Assembly: GCA_038501195.1 (NCBI GenBank)
Contig: JBBPUQ010000011.1
Coordinates: 1,550,001-1,614,000, forward strand
Length of the DNA stretch: 64,000 bases
Direction: 5' to 3'
Origin: Nemania diffusa
Lineage: Eukaryota > Ascomycota > Sordariomycetes > Xylariales > Xylariaceae
A program made the translations under genes and the position numbers. Shown here in pieces: positions 27,668 through 39,899 of this stretch. The notes beneath the pieces were generated by a model, which saw only the letters and a program-made list of their open reading frames with translations, was not told the DNA's origin and made no database searches. Position 1 is the first letter of the stretch. Each line of letters starts with the position of its first letter.

Positions 27668-28080
27668 TTATTTTTTTCTTTTTTAAAAGAATTAGTTTTA
27701 AATCTATTACTTAAATATATGTTAAACAAAGTTTTTTCAACGCTATAGTTAGAATATAAACATTTCGAAAGTTTTTTAAAAACTAAATTTGTGTTTTATT
27801 AATTATACAATAATATGTTTTAAATTTATAACATTTATATATATTTAAACGTTATTTATATATTAATTAAAACATTTTTAAAAACATTTGTTAATTAATA
27901 TAACTTTAATTTATATATAATTAGTTTTTATAAATAAGTTATATATAATGTAATAATTATATATATATATAGAATTTTAATAATATATTTATATAATATA
28001 TTTATATTATATATAAATATTTTTAAACTATATTTAATTTAAAATATAATTAAAATGTAATTATATATTATTTAATGTTA

Positions 28081-28307
28081 TATAAAAGTTATAAAAAAGA
28101 CAAAGCTTTACATAAATAAAGTTATATTGTATAAAAAATCTACAAATAAAAAAAAAAAAAAATAGAAATTCTTTTGCAAAAAGATTATTTATATATATAT
28201 ATATAAAGTAATTTAAAACAATAATAAATAAAGTTATTTATTTAACTATATAGTAAAACTATTTAATTTATTTAAATAGTTAAACTAATATTAATTAATT
28301 TATAACT
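28081..28307. repeat. Element G left terminal repeat
   Basis: Shares with 34,888-35,120 a 49-bp ungapped start (TATAAA...GYTATATT), an A-rich tract and the block TTTAATTTATTTAAATA. It also matches 36,757-36,960 in the second G copy. Confidence 0.65.
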
Positions 28308-29683
28308 ATTTTTTTTTTTAAAAATAGTTTATTTATAAATTATAAAAATTAAATATATAAAGTTTAATTAATTATTTTTTAATAAAAAAAATTTGCTTTA
28401 AATATTTACTATATTATTAATTGTTAAGCTTTTTTTTTTAAGTTATAATATAGTTTTTTTATATATTAATATTATTGCTTTTTATTAATATTATATTTTA
28501 AATATATTTTTTATATACTTTTTTTTTTTTATAAAATTAATAAATTATTATTTTTATAAAGTTTTTTAATTATATTGTTTTAAATTATTTATAGTTAATT
28601 TTTTAGCTTTAATAATAGTTTTATTACATTTAAATTATTGTTATAAAAATTTTTTAATAGTATAAAACTATTTTAAAAGTTTTTAATATAGTATTATTTA
28701 TTATTAATATTTTAGTTTTTTTAATTAATTTAATACTATAGCTTTTAATAATATAAATATATTATATATATATTTTTTATTTTAAATTTTTTTTTATTTT
28801 TAAGTTTAAATATTTTATTTTTAAAGTTATTGTTTTTTTAATTTATTAATAAATTATTAAAATATTTTTATAATTAGTTAATATAATATTAATTTATAAT
28901 TTTTTAAAATAAAAAAACTTATAATATAAATATATTATTATTATTTTTAAAAATTTTATATATTTATTATATTATTAAATAATTAAACTTATTTAAAAGT
29001 TTATTAATTATTTAAAATTGCTGTTTTTTTAATATAAATATATAATTATTTATATTAAAGTTGAAATTTTAAAATTTTTTATTAATTTATATAATTATAT
29101 AATATTATATATATTTTAGTTTTTTTTTTTACAAAGTTTACAAATTATATAATTTTTTATATTTTGTTTTAAGTTTTAAATTATAATATTTTTTTAACTA
29201 CTAATAAATTTTTTAGTTTTTTTTAAACTATATAATTTTTTAATTAAAATAAAATAATATTATAAAATTTATTTTAATTTTATAAAAAAACAGTTTAATA
29301 AATTTATAAAGTAATAATATTTATATATAATTTATAGCTAAAATTTGTTTAAATTAATTGTTTTAATAATAATTAATATAAAACTAAAATTACTAATTTA
29401 AATATTTATTTATAATTTTAGTTTGTTTTATAGTTTTATAATAATTTACAAATATTAAAATATATTAAACTTTTATAATTTTATATAATTTATTTATAAA
29501 AGTATATATAAATTAAAACTTTTTATTAAAAGTTAATATAATTAATATTTTAAGAAATTAAAAAAAACCTTTGTAATATGTTTATATAGCATTTTTTATA
29601 ATTATTTATATAATATATAATATAATTTAAGCTTTTTTTTTTAGCAGTTTATTATAATTAATATGTTGTTATAACTATGTTTA

Positions 29684-29909
29684 TAATATAAACAGGTATA
29701 AAAGTTTTAAAAAATAGATTTTTTAAAACCACTTTATATATATTTTAAACACTAGGCTTATTTAAAACTAGCTTATATTAGTAGATTAAATAAGTGAAAA
29801 AAGCTTTTAGGTCTTTTTTATTAACTTAATTTTATAAATCTATTGTTTTTAATCTATATTATATTTTTACAAACTCAAATATAAGTACTACTTATAATAA
29901 ACTATAATA
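29684..29909 (-). mobile_element. K3, 226-bp element, RIPed
   Basis: Same length as K1, opposite orientation. Flanked by perfect duplications GTTTA (29,679-29,683 and 29,910-29,914). Moderately mutated: GGACC became AAACC, while CTAG and AGGTCT survive. Inserted in element G. Confidence 0.85.
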
Positions 29910-32598
29910 GTTTATTTTTAAACATTTATTTAAAGTTTATAACTAAATGCTTTTAAATACAGTTTAAAACAAAAAAAAAAAAATTTATTAAATATTTTAT
30001 TATATAAAACTTTTATAAAAGAATACTTTATATAGTTAAAAATATATATATTATAGTTTTTTTTAAATTTAAACTATTAATAATATTTTATAAAAAGTTT
30101 ATATGTTTTTTTTTTTTAAATATATAATAAATATTTTATTATATATTTTTTAATTAAATTATATATATAAATATAAAAAGTTAAAAATTATAAGTTTTTT
30201 ATTATAAATAATTAAACTATTAATTAATTGCTATAAGTTATTATTATTAAAAAAGGTTTTTTTATAATAAATTTTTATATTAAGATTTGTTTTGTTTTTT
30301 TTTAAATATTTTTATAATTAATTAACAAGTTAATAAAGTTTTTATATTTTTTTATAGCTTTATAACAAATAATTGAATTTAATTTCTTTTTTATATAAAT
30401 ATATTATAAACAATATTATTTATTAGTTAAAAAATCATTAAATATTTTTTTGCTTTTTTTTTTTTTTTTTTTATAAAAAAGTTTTTATATTTTTTTATTA
30501 AAACATTAGTTAATATATTTTTTTTTAAAGCAGTAAATAATATAAAAATTATATTTTATAAATAGTTTTATTTATTTTATTTATTATAAATTTAAATATT
30601 GCTTTTAATTAAAATGTTTTAAAGTTTAATAATAAGTTATTATAAAAAATAATTTAATATAATTATTAATTAATTTAAACTATTATTTTTTAAAAGTTAA
30701 AAATATTAAAAATATTTTTTTATTAAAAATTTTATAATTTAATTTAATATTATATAAAATTTTAAAATAATATATAATTAAATATTAATTATTTTTATAT
30801 TTTTAAAATAAAATATTTATAGCTATATTATTAAAAATATTAATTTCAATTTTAATAAATAAACTATATTTATAATATTATAATATTAAATAAAATATAA
30901 AAGTTTTTTTAATTATAAAAATATTTAATTATATTTAATAATTTATAAAAATGCTATTTCTTTTTATTAATTATATTATAAGTTTAATAATTTAATTGTA
31001 ATTTTTTATAAATTTTTTATAAAAGTTATAAAATTTAAAAAAAAACTATATATTTTTTATAGTTGTAAAAAATTTTTAATTTTTAATTATTTTTATTTTC
31101 GCTAAATTAATTTAAATGTTATTTATATTAACAATATATTTTAAAAATATAGTGTTTATAATATAAAACTTAAACTTTTTTTAATTTATTTAAAGTTTAA
31201 TAATATATAATTATTATAATATTAATTATATATATTTTTAATATTTTTTAAAATTAAATACATAAATAAAACTATTATTTATATATATATTGTAAAAATT
31301 ATTTAAATAATTAAACAATATATTATTAATATATTTTTAAAATATAATAAAACTATTAATTAAATTAAATAAAAATATTTTATATTTAAAAAATTTATAA
31401 TATATATAAAAAATTATTAAGTTTTTTTTATTTAAATTTTATATATATTTAATTAAATATTTATTTTATATTTAATTTAATAAATATATTAAGTTTAAAA
31501 AGTTATAACAATGTTTTTTTAATTAAAAATAAAAAATATTAGTTTTTTTTTATTAATTTGTTAAATTTTCAATAGTTTATTTAAAATTTTAGTTTTTTTT
31601 TTAGTTTTTTTTATAAATAATATTAAAAAAGCATAAAATATATTACTAAGTTTAATAAAAAATTTTTATAAATTATTAACTAAATATTTATAAATTATTT
31701 TTAATTTATTTAATAATATTTTATATAAAAAGCTATATTAAAAGTTTTATTTTATAATTTATTTTAAACTAATAAAATAAAAAAATATTAAAGTTTATGT
31801 TATTAAATATATATAATAAGTTGTAATATTTTTTAAAAATTATTTATAAAGCTTTTATATAAAAGTTTGTTTTTTTTTTATTAAAAAAAACTTTTTTTTT
31901 GTTTTTAATAAACTTATTAATTTTATAAATAATTATAATTTATATTTTTTATATAAAATTATTATATAAAATTAATATATTAAAAGCAGCTATAATAATA
32001 TTAATTAATTTTATTAAAAGTTTAATTTTATATTATTTTAGTTTATTTTTTTTATATTTTATAAAAATTTAAACTGTTGATTTTTAGTTATAAAATTATT
32101 TTTTTATTTTTTTTTTAAGTTTTTTTTTTTTTTTAACTTTGTAAAAAAAATCAAGTTATTATTTAAATTATGTTATATTTTAATAATGTTTTTTTTAATA
32201 AAATTAAATTATTTAATAATTAAAATTTAAAATATTATTTAATTTATTTTAATATTTTTTTGTTAATATAATTATTGTTTTTTTTTAAAAAAAAACTTTG
32301 TATTTTAATAATTAATATTTAATTAATACTTAAAATTTATAAGCTATATTTTTATTTAATTTATTTTTAAATATTAATTAAAGTATTAATTAAAAAAATA
32401 ATTAAATAAAAATATTAATTTATATTTTTAATAATTAAAAAATATATTATATTTTTAAAATTAAAACTTTTTATTAATTATTTTATAAATTTAAAAAAAT
32501 ATTATTATTAAAAATATATTTTTAAAACTTTTTTTTTATATTTATAAAAATATTAATAAAACAAGTTTAATATTTTATTTTTTTTATTATTATATTTA

Positions 32599-32824
32599 TA
32601 ATACAAATAAGTATAAAGGTTTTAAAATATAAGTCTTCAAAGACCACTTTGTATATATCTATAGCACTAGTCCTATTTGGGACTACCCCACATCGGTAGA
32701 TTAGATAAGTGAGAGGAGCTTTTAGGTCTCCTCTTTTGACTTAACCTTGCAGGTTTACTTCTTTTAATCTACATCATACTTTTACAAACTCAAATATAAG
32801 CACTACATATAGTAAACTTTACTA
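32599..32824 (-). mobile_element. K2, 226-bp element, lightly RIPed
   Basis: Opposite orientation to K1 and its closest relative. Perfect duplications ATTTA (32,594-32,598 and 32,825-32,829). Stem pairs of K1 are kept (GTAGATTA with TAATCTAC, GAGGAG with CTCCTC). The distal hairpin keeps pairing with different bases: GGTC/GACC in K1, GTCTT/AAGAC here. Inserted in element G. Confidence 0.88.
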
Positions 32825-34887
32825 ATTTAAAAATTAATTAAAAACAAAATTAAATAATTATAAAAAAGTTTAATATTTTTATAATTTTTTTTATAAATAA
32901 TATATTTATATTTATATATATATTTATTTTTATATTTTTTAAAAAGTTTTTAATAATTAATAAAAGTTTATTACTATTTATAATATATATATATATAATA
33001 AAAGTTGTTTTATTAAATATTTATTTATTAAGTTTAATTTATTATTTATATAATTTTTTTATAATATTTTGTTTAAGCAGAAATTTAGTTTATTTAAAGT
33101 TACTTTTTTAATATTTTGTTTTTTTTATTTTTTTTTATAATATTACTTTTTAAAAATTTTTGCTTTATTATAAAAATTAATAAATATAATTATAATGTTT
33201 TATAAATATACTTTTTTTTTAATATTATTTAAAAAGTATTTTTTTAAAATATGTTTTTTTTTGTTAATTTTAATAACTTAAAATTATTTAAAATGTTATA
33301 ATTTTAAATTATTAAAGTTTTAATATTAATATTATTAGTTTTAATATTATTAGTTTTATTATTAATAGTATTTTTTAAACTATTATTAATATTATTATAT
33401 ATAATTTATTAATTAGCTTTATTTATATTGTTAAAAAAAATCAATTAATTAATTTTATATTTAATATTATATTTTTTATTTTTTATATATATTTAATAAA
33501 TTAATTAAATATAACTTTTAATATATTAATTAAAAAAAACATTGTTATTTAAGTAAGCAAAAAAAAGATTTAATAATTTCTTAAATAATTTATTTTTAAA
33601 CTGTTTTTTTTTTTTTTTTTTTTAATTTAGTTTTTTTAACTAGTTAAATAAAATTAAGTTTAAAATTAAAAAAATAATTAAAATATAATTATTAAAATTA
33701 AAAAACTTTTATTTTAATTTAAACTTTTTATTAATATTTATATTTTTATAGCTTTTTTTTAAATAGTTAAAAAATGTTTTAATAATAATTAATTAATTAA
33801 AATAGCTTTTAATTAAATATAAAAGTAAATATTTAATAATTTTATTATTAATATAAGTTTTAATATTAATTATTTTTGTTAATAATTAATTAATTTTTTA
33901 TAATATATAATTATATTTTAAACTTAATATTATTTTTATTTTTATTGTTATAAAAAATAAATATAAATATTTTAATTAATTTATAAAACTTTTTATTTAT
34001 TTAAATAAATTTTAAAATATTATTTTTATAAAAAATAAATTAATAATATATTAGTTAATTTTATTTAATAGTTTTTAAATATAATTATATATAGTAATAA
34101 TTATTTTTAATTTTTAAAATAAATAATTAATAATTTATTTAAAATAAAAGTTAAAAGTAAGTTTTTATTTTTTATTTTTTATTAAATAATTTAATTGTTT
34201 TTTTTTTTTAATTATAATTTTATTAAACTTTTTTGTTTAATTAATAAAAGTTTTTATATATTAAATAAATAATATAGTTAAATTATATAAATTTTTAATT
34301 TATTATTAATATATTATTAATATTAAAAATTTAACTTTTATTTTTTAAAATAAAACATTAAAATATTTAATTAAATTAATAAAAACATTTTTATTAATTA
34401 ATTTGTTAAATTTAAAGTAAGTTTTATTTTTAATTAAATAATAAAAATAAAAAAAAAAGCGATTTTATTAAAATTATATAGTTTAATAGTATTTTTTTTA
34501 ACAAACTATTAATTTTTTTAAAAAAATCTTTTGAATTTAAAAAATAATATTTATATATAAAAAAAAAGTTTTATATTTAGTTTTAAAAACTTTTTATTAA
34601 AAAAGCTAAAATATTTAATTTGTTATTATTTTTAGTTTTTATAATAACTAAAATGTTTTAATTAAGTTTTTTAAAATATATTTAAATATTAGTTTTTATA
34701 TAAAAAGTTAAAAAAAACTATTTATTATTTATAATTATAAATAATTATAATTTATTAAAAGTTAAATTAATTTGTTTTTTTATTTATTATTTAAATATAA
34801 TATATTTTTTAAATATTAATATTATTATAGCAATTAATTATAAGTTAATTTTTTTATAAAAAATATTTAAAAGTAGTTTTTATATTT

Positions 34888-35120
34888 TATAAAGTTTATA
34901 ACAAAAATAAAATTTTAAATAAATTTAGCTATATTATATAAAAAATTTATAAAAAAAAATAAAAAAAAAAAGTTAAAAACTTTTTTATAAAAGAATTACT
35001 TATATATATATATATATAAAATAATTTAAAGTAATAATAAAAAAAGTTATTTATTTATTTATATAATAAAGCTATTTAATTTATTTAAATAATTAAATTA
35101 ATATTAACTAATTTATAACT
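34888..35120. repeat. Element G right terminal repeat
   Basis: Partner of 28,081-28,307, more heavily mutated. Beyond it lies ~340 bp of element F before the F right LTR. Confidence 0.65.
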
Positions 35121-35459
35121 TTTAGTTTATAATATAAAAAAATATTTTATAATATATTTTTTATTAAATAATTTAACGGGTTAATTTTTAATTAGCTATA
35201 TATAAAAATATAGCAATATATAACTTAAATATTTTAAGTTAATTATAATTAAAAACTTTTAGCTTTATATATAATATATATAGTTTATATATAATTTATA
35301 TACAATTATAATATTTATATTAAAAAGTTAATATAGTTTAATATTAAAAATAAAATTAAGTTTTTATTTCTGTTTGTTAAAAAGCTTTATTTTAAAGCTT
35401 TTATATATATTACAACTTAAATTTAAACTAATAACTTTTTAATATAAAAGTAATAATAA

Positions 35460-35621
35460 TATAAAAAATTATTGCTATATTAAAAAAACATTAATTGAAA
35501 TTATTACTTTATTAGCAATAATTTATATAATATTAAATTATAACTATATAATTTATAATTGCACTTTAATTATAAAACAATTAAAAAAGTGATATAAAAT
35601 AAAACTACTTGTTTTTTTATA
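35460..35621 (-). repeat. Element F right LTR, 162 bp
   Basis: Starts TATAAAAAATTATTGCTATA and ends TTGTTTTTTTATA, followed by TATAA. Full-length partner of 27,506-27,667. Confidence 0.88.
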
Positions 35622-35915
35622 TATAATTGTTAAAAAAATATATAAAACGATAAAAATTAAACATTTTTTTAATTATAATATAAAAATAATAAACTTTTAT
35701 AAAAAAAAAGCTTTAAATATAAAAAAGTTATAATAAATATTAAAATAAATATTAAGAAAAAAAAAGCTTTAATTTTTTTATTAAATTTTTTATTTTTAAA
35801 TTTAAATTTAAATAATAAAACATTTATTATAATTAATTATAATATTATATATAAATATTATAATAAAACTTTTTATTTAATTAAAAAATATAACTAATAT
35901 ATATAAAAATATATT
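35622..35915. repeat. Repeat D copy 1, segment 3
   Basis: Continues D after element F and matches about 42,245-42,575, for example AAAAATTAAACATTTTTTTA near 35,653. It lacks a ~35-bp A-rich stretch with ATCGAGCTTATATAA that copy 2 carries. Confidence 0.75.
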
Positions 35916-36744
35916 AAATAAATAATATAATATAAATTATAAAAAATAAATTTATAAAATTAAATTAAAGAAAAAAACTTTAAAGCTATTTTTATTTATT
36001 TAATTTATTAATATAAAATAATTTTAAATAAAATTAATATTAAAAATATATATAAAATAGTTTTAAAAAATATATTTTTTAAAAATTTTATATTTATTTA
36101 TATTAAATATTACTATATAAAAAAAAATAATTATTTTTAATAATTGTATAAAATATTTATTAATTTTGTTTTTTTAAATATTTTTAAATTTTTTAAACTT
36201 TTTTAATTTAAAAAACTAATTTTTTTTTTTAAATTTAATATTTTTTAATTAATATTTTAATATTATAAAATTACTATTTTAATTATTATTAATTATTTAT
36301 ATATTTATAGCTTTTTTATTAAATTTAATAATTGAATTTATTTTTAAATTTATTTATTTAATTTTTTAAAATAATTTTAATTTTAAATAAATTATTTTTT
36401 TATTAAAATTTTATTTGTTTTAAATAAACTTTAATATAAAAACTTTATAATAAAACAAGTTTTTTTTTTATATTAAATATATATTAAAAGTTTTTAAAAA
36501 GTTTATTTTATATATTAATTAATTAATTTTTTATTTAATTTTTTATAATTTAATTTATTATTACAAATATTTTATAAAAATTTATTAAATAAATAATAAC
36601 TATTATAAAGTTTTAAATAAACTTTATTATTAATTTTAAATTTTATTAAATTTTATTTATTATTATAATATTGTTTTATTTATATTATTATAAAATTTAT
36701 AATTAATTTTATATTTTTATAAAAATATTATTTTATAAAATATA
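35916..36744. other. RIPed AT-rich stretch, nothing identified
   Basis: Almost only A and T. No reading frame, repeat partner or motif was found. Confidence 0.4.
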
Positions 36745-38770
36745 TTATATAAAGTTTACAAATAAAGCTATATTATATAAAAAATCTACAAATAAAAAAA
36801 AAAAAAAAAAGTTAAAAATTTTTTTGCAAAAAAATTATTTATATATATATATATAAAACAGTTTAAAATAATAGTAAATAAAGTTATTTATTTAATTAAA
36901 TAATAAAACTATTTAATTTATTTAAATAATTAAGCTAATATTAATTAATTGTAACTATTTTTTTTAAAAAAAAAATAACTTATTTATAAGTTATAAAAAT
37001 TAAATATATAAACTTTAATTAATTACTTTTTAACAAAAAAAAAATCACTTTAAATATTTATTATATTATTAATTGCTAAGCTTTTTTTTTTTTAAATTAT
37101 AATAGAGTTTTTTTATATGTTAACATTGCTGTTTTTTTTTAATATTATATTTTAAGTATACTTTTTATATGCTTTTTTTTTATATAAAACTAATAAATTG
37201 TTGTTTTTATAAAATCTTTTAATAACGTTATTTTAAACTATTTATAACTAATTTTTTAGCTTTAATAGTAACTTTATTATATTTAAATTATTATTATAAA
37301 GCTTTTTTAATAATATAAAATTATTTCGAAAGTTTTCAATATAATATTATTTATTATTAATATTTTAGCTTTTTTAATCGATTTAGTACTATAACTTTTA
37401 ATAATATAAATATATTGTATATATTTTTTTTATTTCAAATTTGTTTTTATTTTTAAGTTTAAATATTTTATTTTTAAAAGAATTGCTTTTTTGTTTTATT
37501 AATAAATTATTAAAACATTTTTACAATTAATTTATATAATATTAGTTTATAATATTTTAAAATAAAAAAACTTATAATATAAACATATTTTTTTTTTTTT
37601 TAAATATTAAATATTTACTATGTTATTAAATAATTAAGTTTATTTAAAAATTTATTAATTATTTAGAATTACTATTTTTTTAATATAAATATATAGTTGT
37701 TTATATTAAAGTCGAAATTTTAATACTTTTTGTTAGCTTATATAATTATATAATATTATATATATTTTAGCTTTTTTTTAACAAAGTTTACAAATTATAT
37801 AATTTTTTATATTTTATTTTAAGCTTTAAATTATAATATTTTTTCAGTTATTAATAAGTTTTTTAGTTTTTTTTAAGCTATATAATTTTTCTAATTAAAA
37901 TAAAATAATATTAAAAAATTTATTTTAATTTTGTAAAAAAATAGTTTAATAAATTTATAAAATAATAATGTTTATATATAGTTTATAGCTAAAATTTATT
38001 TAAATTAATCGTTTTAATAATAATTAACATAAAACTAAAATTGTTAATTTAAATATTTATTTATAATTTTAACTTGTTTTATAGTTTTATAATAGTTTAT
38101 AAATATTAAAATATATTAAACTTTTATAATTTTATATAATTTATTTATAAAAGCAGATATAAATTAAAAGTTTCTATTAAAAGTTAATATAATTAATACT
38201 TTAAAAACTTTAAAAAAACTTTTATAGCTAATATAATTTATTAATTTATTAAATTAAAAAATAATTATTTAAATTTTATTAATAATATTATAATAAAAAA
38301 AATATAAAATTGTTATTTTTTATATATATATTAACAAAATTAACAACTAATTTTTATTAGTTTTTTTTAAGTTTGTTTATAAAGTTTATATATTATTTAT
38401 TTTTAAAACTAGATTTTTTATATTATTTATAAAATTTATTAATTATTTTATTAAAAGTTTTATATAAGTTTTTTTATTATTATTTTTTATAATATAAATA
38501 TAAGTTTTTATATTTTAAAAATTAAAATTAATTAATAACTTATATTAAGTTTTATTTTAAAAAATTTTATTAAATTTAAAAAAGAACTTTTTTAAATTAT
38601 TTAGTTTAAAATAAACTTTTATACAAATTTAAAATTTATTGTTTATATTTTTCATTATTATATTATTATATTAATATTTATTTTATAAGTTTATAACTTT
38701 TTGTTTTTTTTAAAAAAAATAAAAATATATTTAAAAGTAATTTTTATACTTTATACAAATAATATTTAAA
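36745..38770. mobile_element. Element G copy 2, truncated
   Basis: Matches G copy 1 from its terminal repeat (36,757 onward) through about 38,240 in the same orientation. A further short match near 38,720-38,760 corresponds to the G interior just before its right terminal repeat (about 34,860). It keeps more C and G than copy 1 (for example TTTCGAAAGTTTTC near 37,325). There is no right terminal repeat, so the copy is deleted or broken. Confidence 0.65.
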
Positions 38771-38859
38771 TTGTTCTATATTAATATTTGTAAAAAACAA
38801 AACTACTAATTAAATGATTTAATTATATATAAAAATTTAAATATAAAATAAATAAAAAA

Positions 38860-39060
38860 AACTAGAAATTTTAGCTAATACAAAGTAATAAAAATAAATA
38901 ATATATAGGCTGCTTAAAGCAGTAAGTTTTAATAGTAAGTAAGTTTTGCAGAAAAAAAAAAAGCGAAAAAATTGCAATATATAGCTAAAGTGATTGTACA
39001 GCTTGCACTAGCTACTATATTATAACTATAACTATAATATTAGTAATAAATTTAAAAATT
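38860..39060. other. Less-mutated patch of unknown origin
   Basis: Contains GGCTGCTTAAAGCAGTAAG and ATTGTACAGCTTGCACTAGC, an unusual density of G and C for this window. It includes the small inverted repeat CTGCTTAAAGCAG. It matches none of the LTR families identified here. Confidence 0.35.
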
Positions 39061-39254
39061 AAATAATATTATATATTTTAAAAAAAAAACTAAAATTAAA
39101 CAAACTAAAAAATAAATTTAACTTTTTTAATTAAATTAATATATTTATATAAATACTTTTTTATTTATTATTTTTATTTTTTTATATTTATTATTTTATT
39201 TAATTTTTAATAAATTTATTGTTTTAAATAAATAATAAAATTTATTTAACTATT

Positions 39255-39480
39255 TAATATAAACAAATATAAAAGTTTTAAAAAATAAGTTTTTTAAAAC
39301 TACTTTATATATATTTTTAGTATTAGTTTTATTTAAAACTATTTTATATTAATAAATTAAATAAATAAAAAAAGCTTTTAAGTTTTTTTTTTTAACTTAA
39401 TTTTATAAGTTTATTTTTTTTAATTTATATTATATTTTTATAAATTTAAATATAAATATTATTTATAATAAATTTTATTA
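39255..39480 (-). mobile_element. K4, 226-bp element, heavily RIPed
   Basis: Full length, same orientation as K2. Flanking 5-mers are CTATT and AATAA, so no target duplication remains. Either the flanks have changed or the copy arose by recombination. Confidence 0.8.
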
Positions 39481-39899
39481 AATAATATAATAAGTTTTAT
39501 AATTAAACAACTTTATATTTTTAGTTTTTTTTTTTATTAGTAAATTATATGCTATTTATAATATATTATTTAAAATATTTTGTTTAAATTAAATTTTTAT
39601 TATTTAAATGTTTTAACTTTAATATATATATTATAACAAAGTTTTTTATTTTTTTAAATAATATATATATTTTTAATAATATATTATTTTGTTTAAATTA
39701 AATTTTTATTATTTAAATATAATATCGATTAAATTTAATAAATCTTTTATTTTAAACAATTGATTATTATTAAAGTTTTTATAAATCGATATAAATCGAT
39801 ATAAAAATTTTTATATTATTTTTATATTTTTATATTTTTATATACTAAAGTAGCTATATTAACTTTTTTCAATTATATTTAGTTATAGCTAATATTTAT
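39481..39899. repeat. AT-rich stretch with a 34-bp direct repeat
   Basis: The 34 bp at 39,576-39,609 (starting TATTTTGTTTAAATTAAATT) recur exactly at 39,685-39,718. Nearby, ATAAATCGAT is repeated in tandem around 39,780-39,800. No gene is visible. Confidence 0.55.

Larger units (their letters stand above)
28081..35120. mobile_element. Element G copy 1, RIPed LTR-like element inside F
   Basis: About 7.0 kb bounded by direct repeats of 227 bp (28,081-28,307) and 233 bp (34,888-35,120). The first ~1.45 kb (to about 29,570) is repeated at 36,745-38,240. The exact ends and target duplication are unresolved; the start may be TATAAA and the end TATAACT. The interior is T-rich on + and no pol motif was decoded. 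K3 and K2 are inserted in it, so G predates them. Confidence 0.6.
27506..35621 (-). mobile_element. Element F, LTR element inside repeat D, itself split by G
   Basis: Two 162-bp LTRs with TATAA duplications (27,501-27,505 and 35,622-35,626). The empty site is visible in D copy 2 near 42,240 (ATTAATATAACTGTTGAAAA). The left LTR end GCTTTTTTATA followed by TTATTTTTTTCTTTTTT resembles the 3' LTR/polypurine junction of elements A and B and suggests - sense. Without nested element G only about 1.1 kb remains (two LTRs plus ~0.75 kb). So F is either a very small TRIM-like element or a larger one deleted during nesting. Confidence 0.85.

Noticed and set aside
34888..35120. Treating G and F as a single element with complex ends
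   Set aside because: The F LTRs have their own perfect TATAA duplication and an empty site in D copy 2. The G repeats lie inside them and recur independently at 36,757.
39576..39718. CRISPR-like or satellite reading of the 34-bp direct repeat
   Set aside because: Only two copies, no regular spacers, and AT low-complexity sequence.
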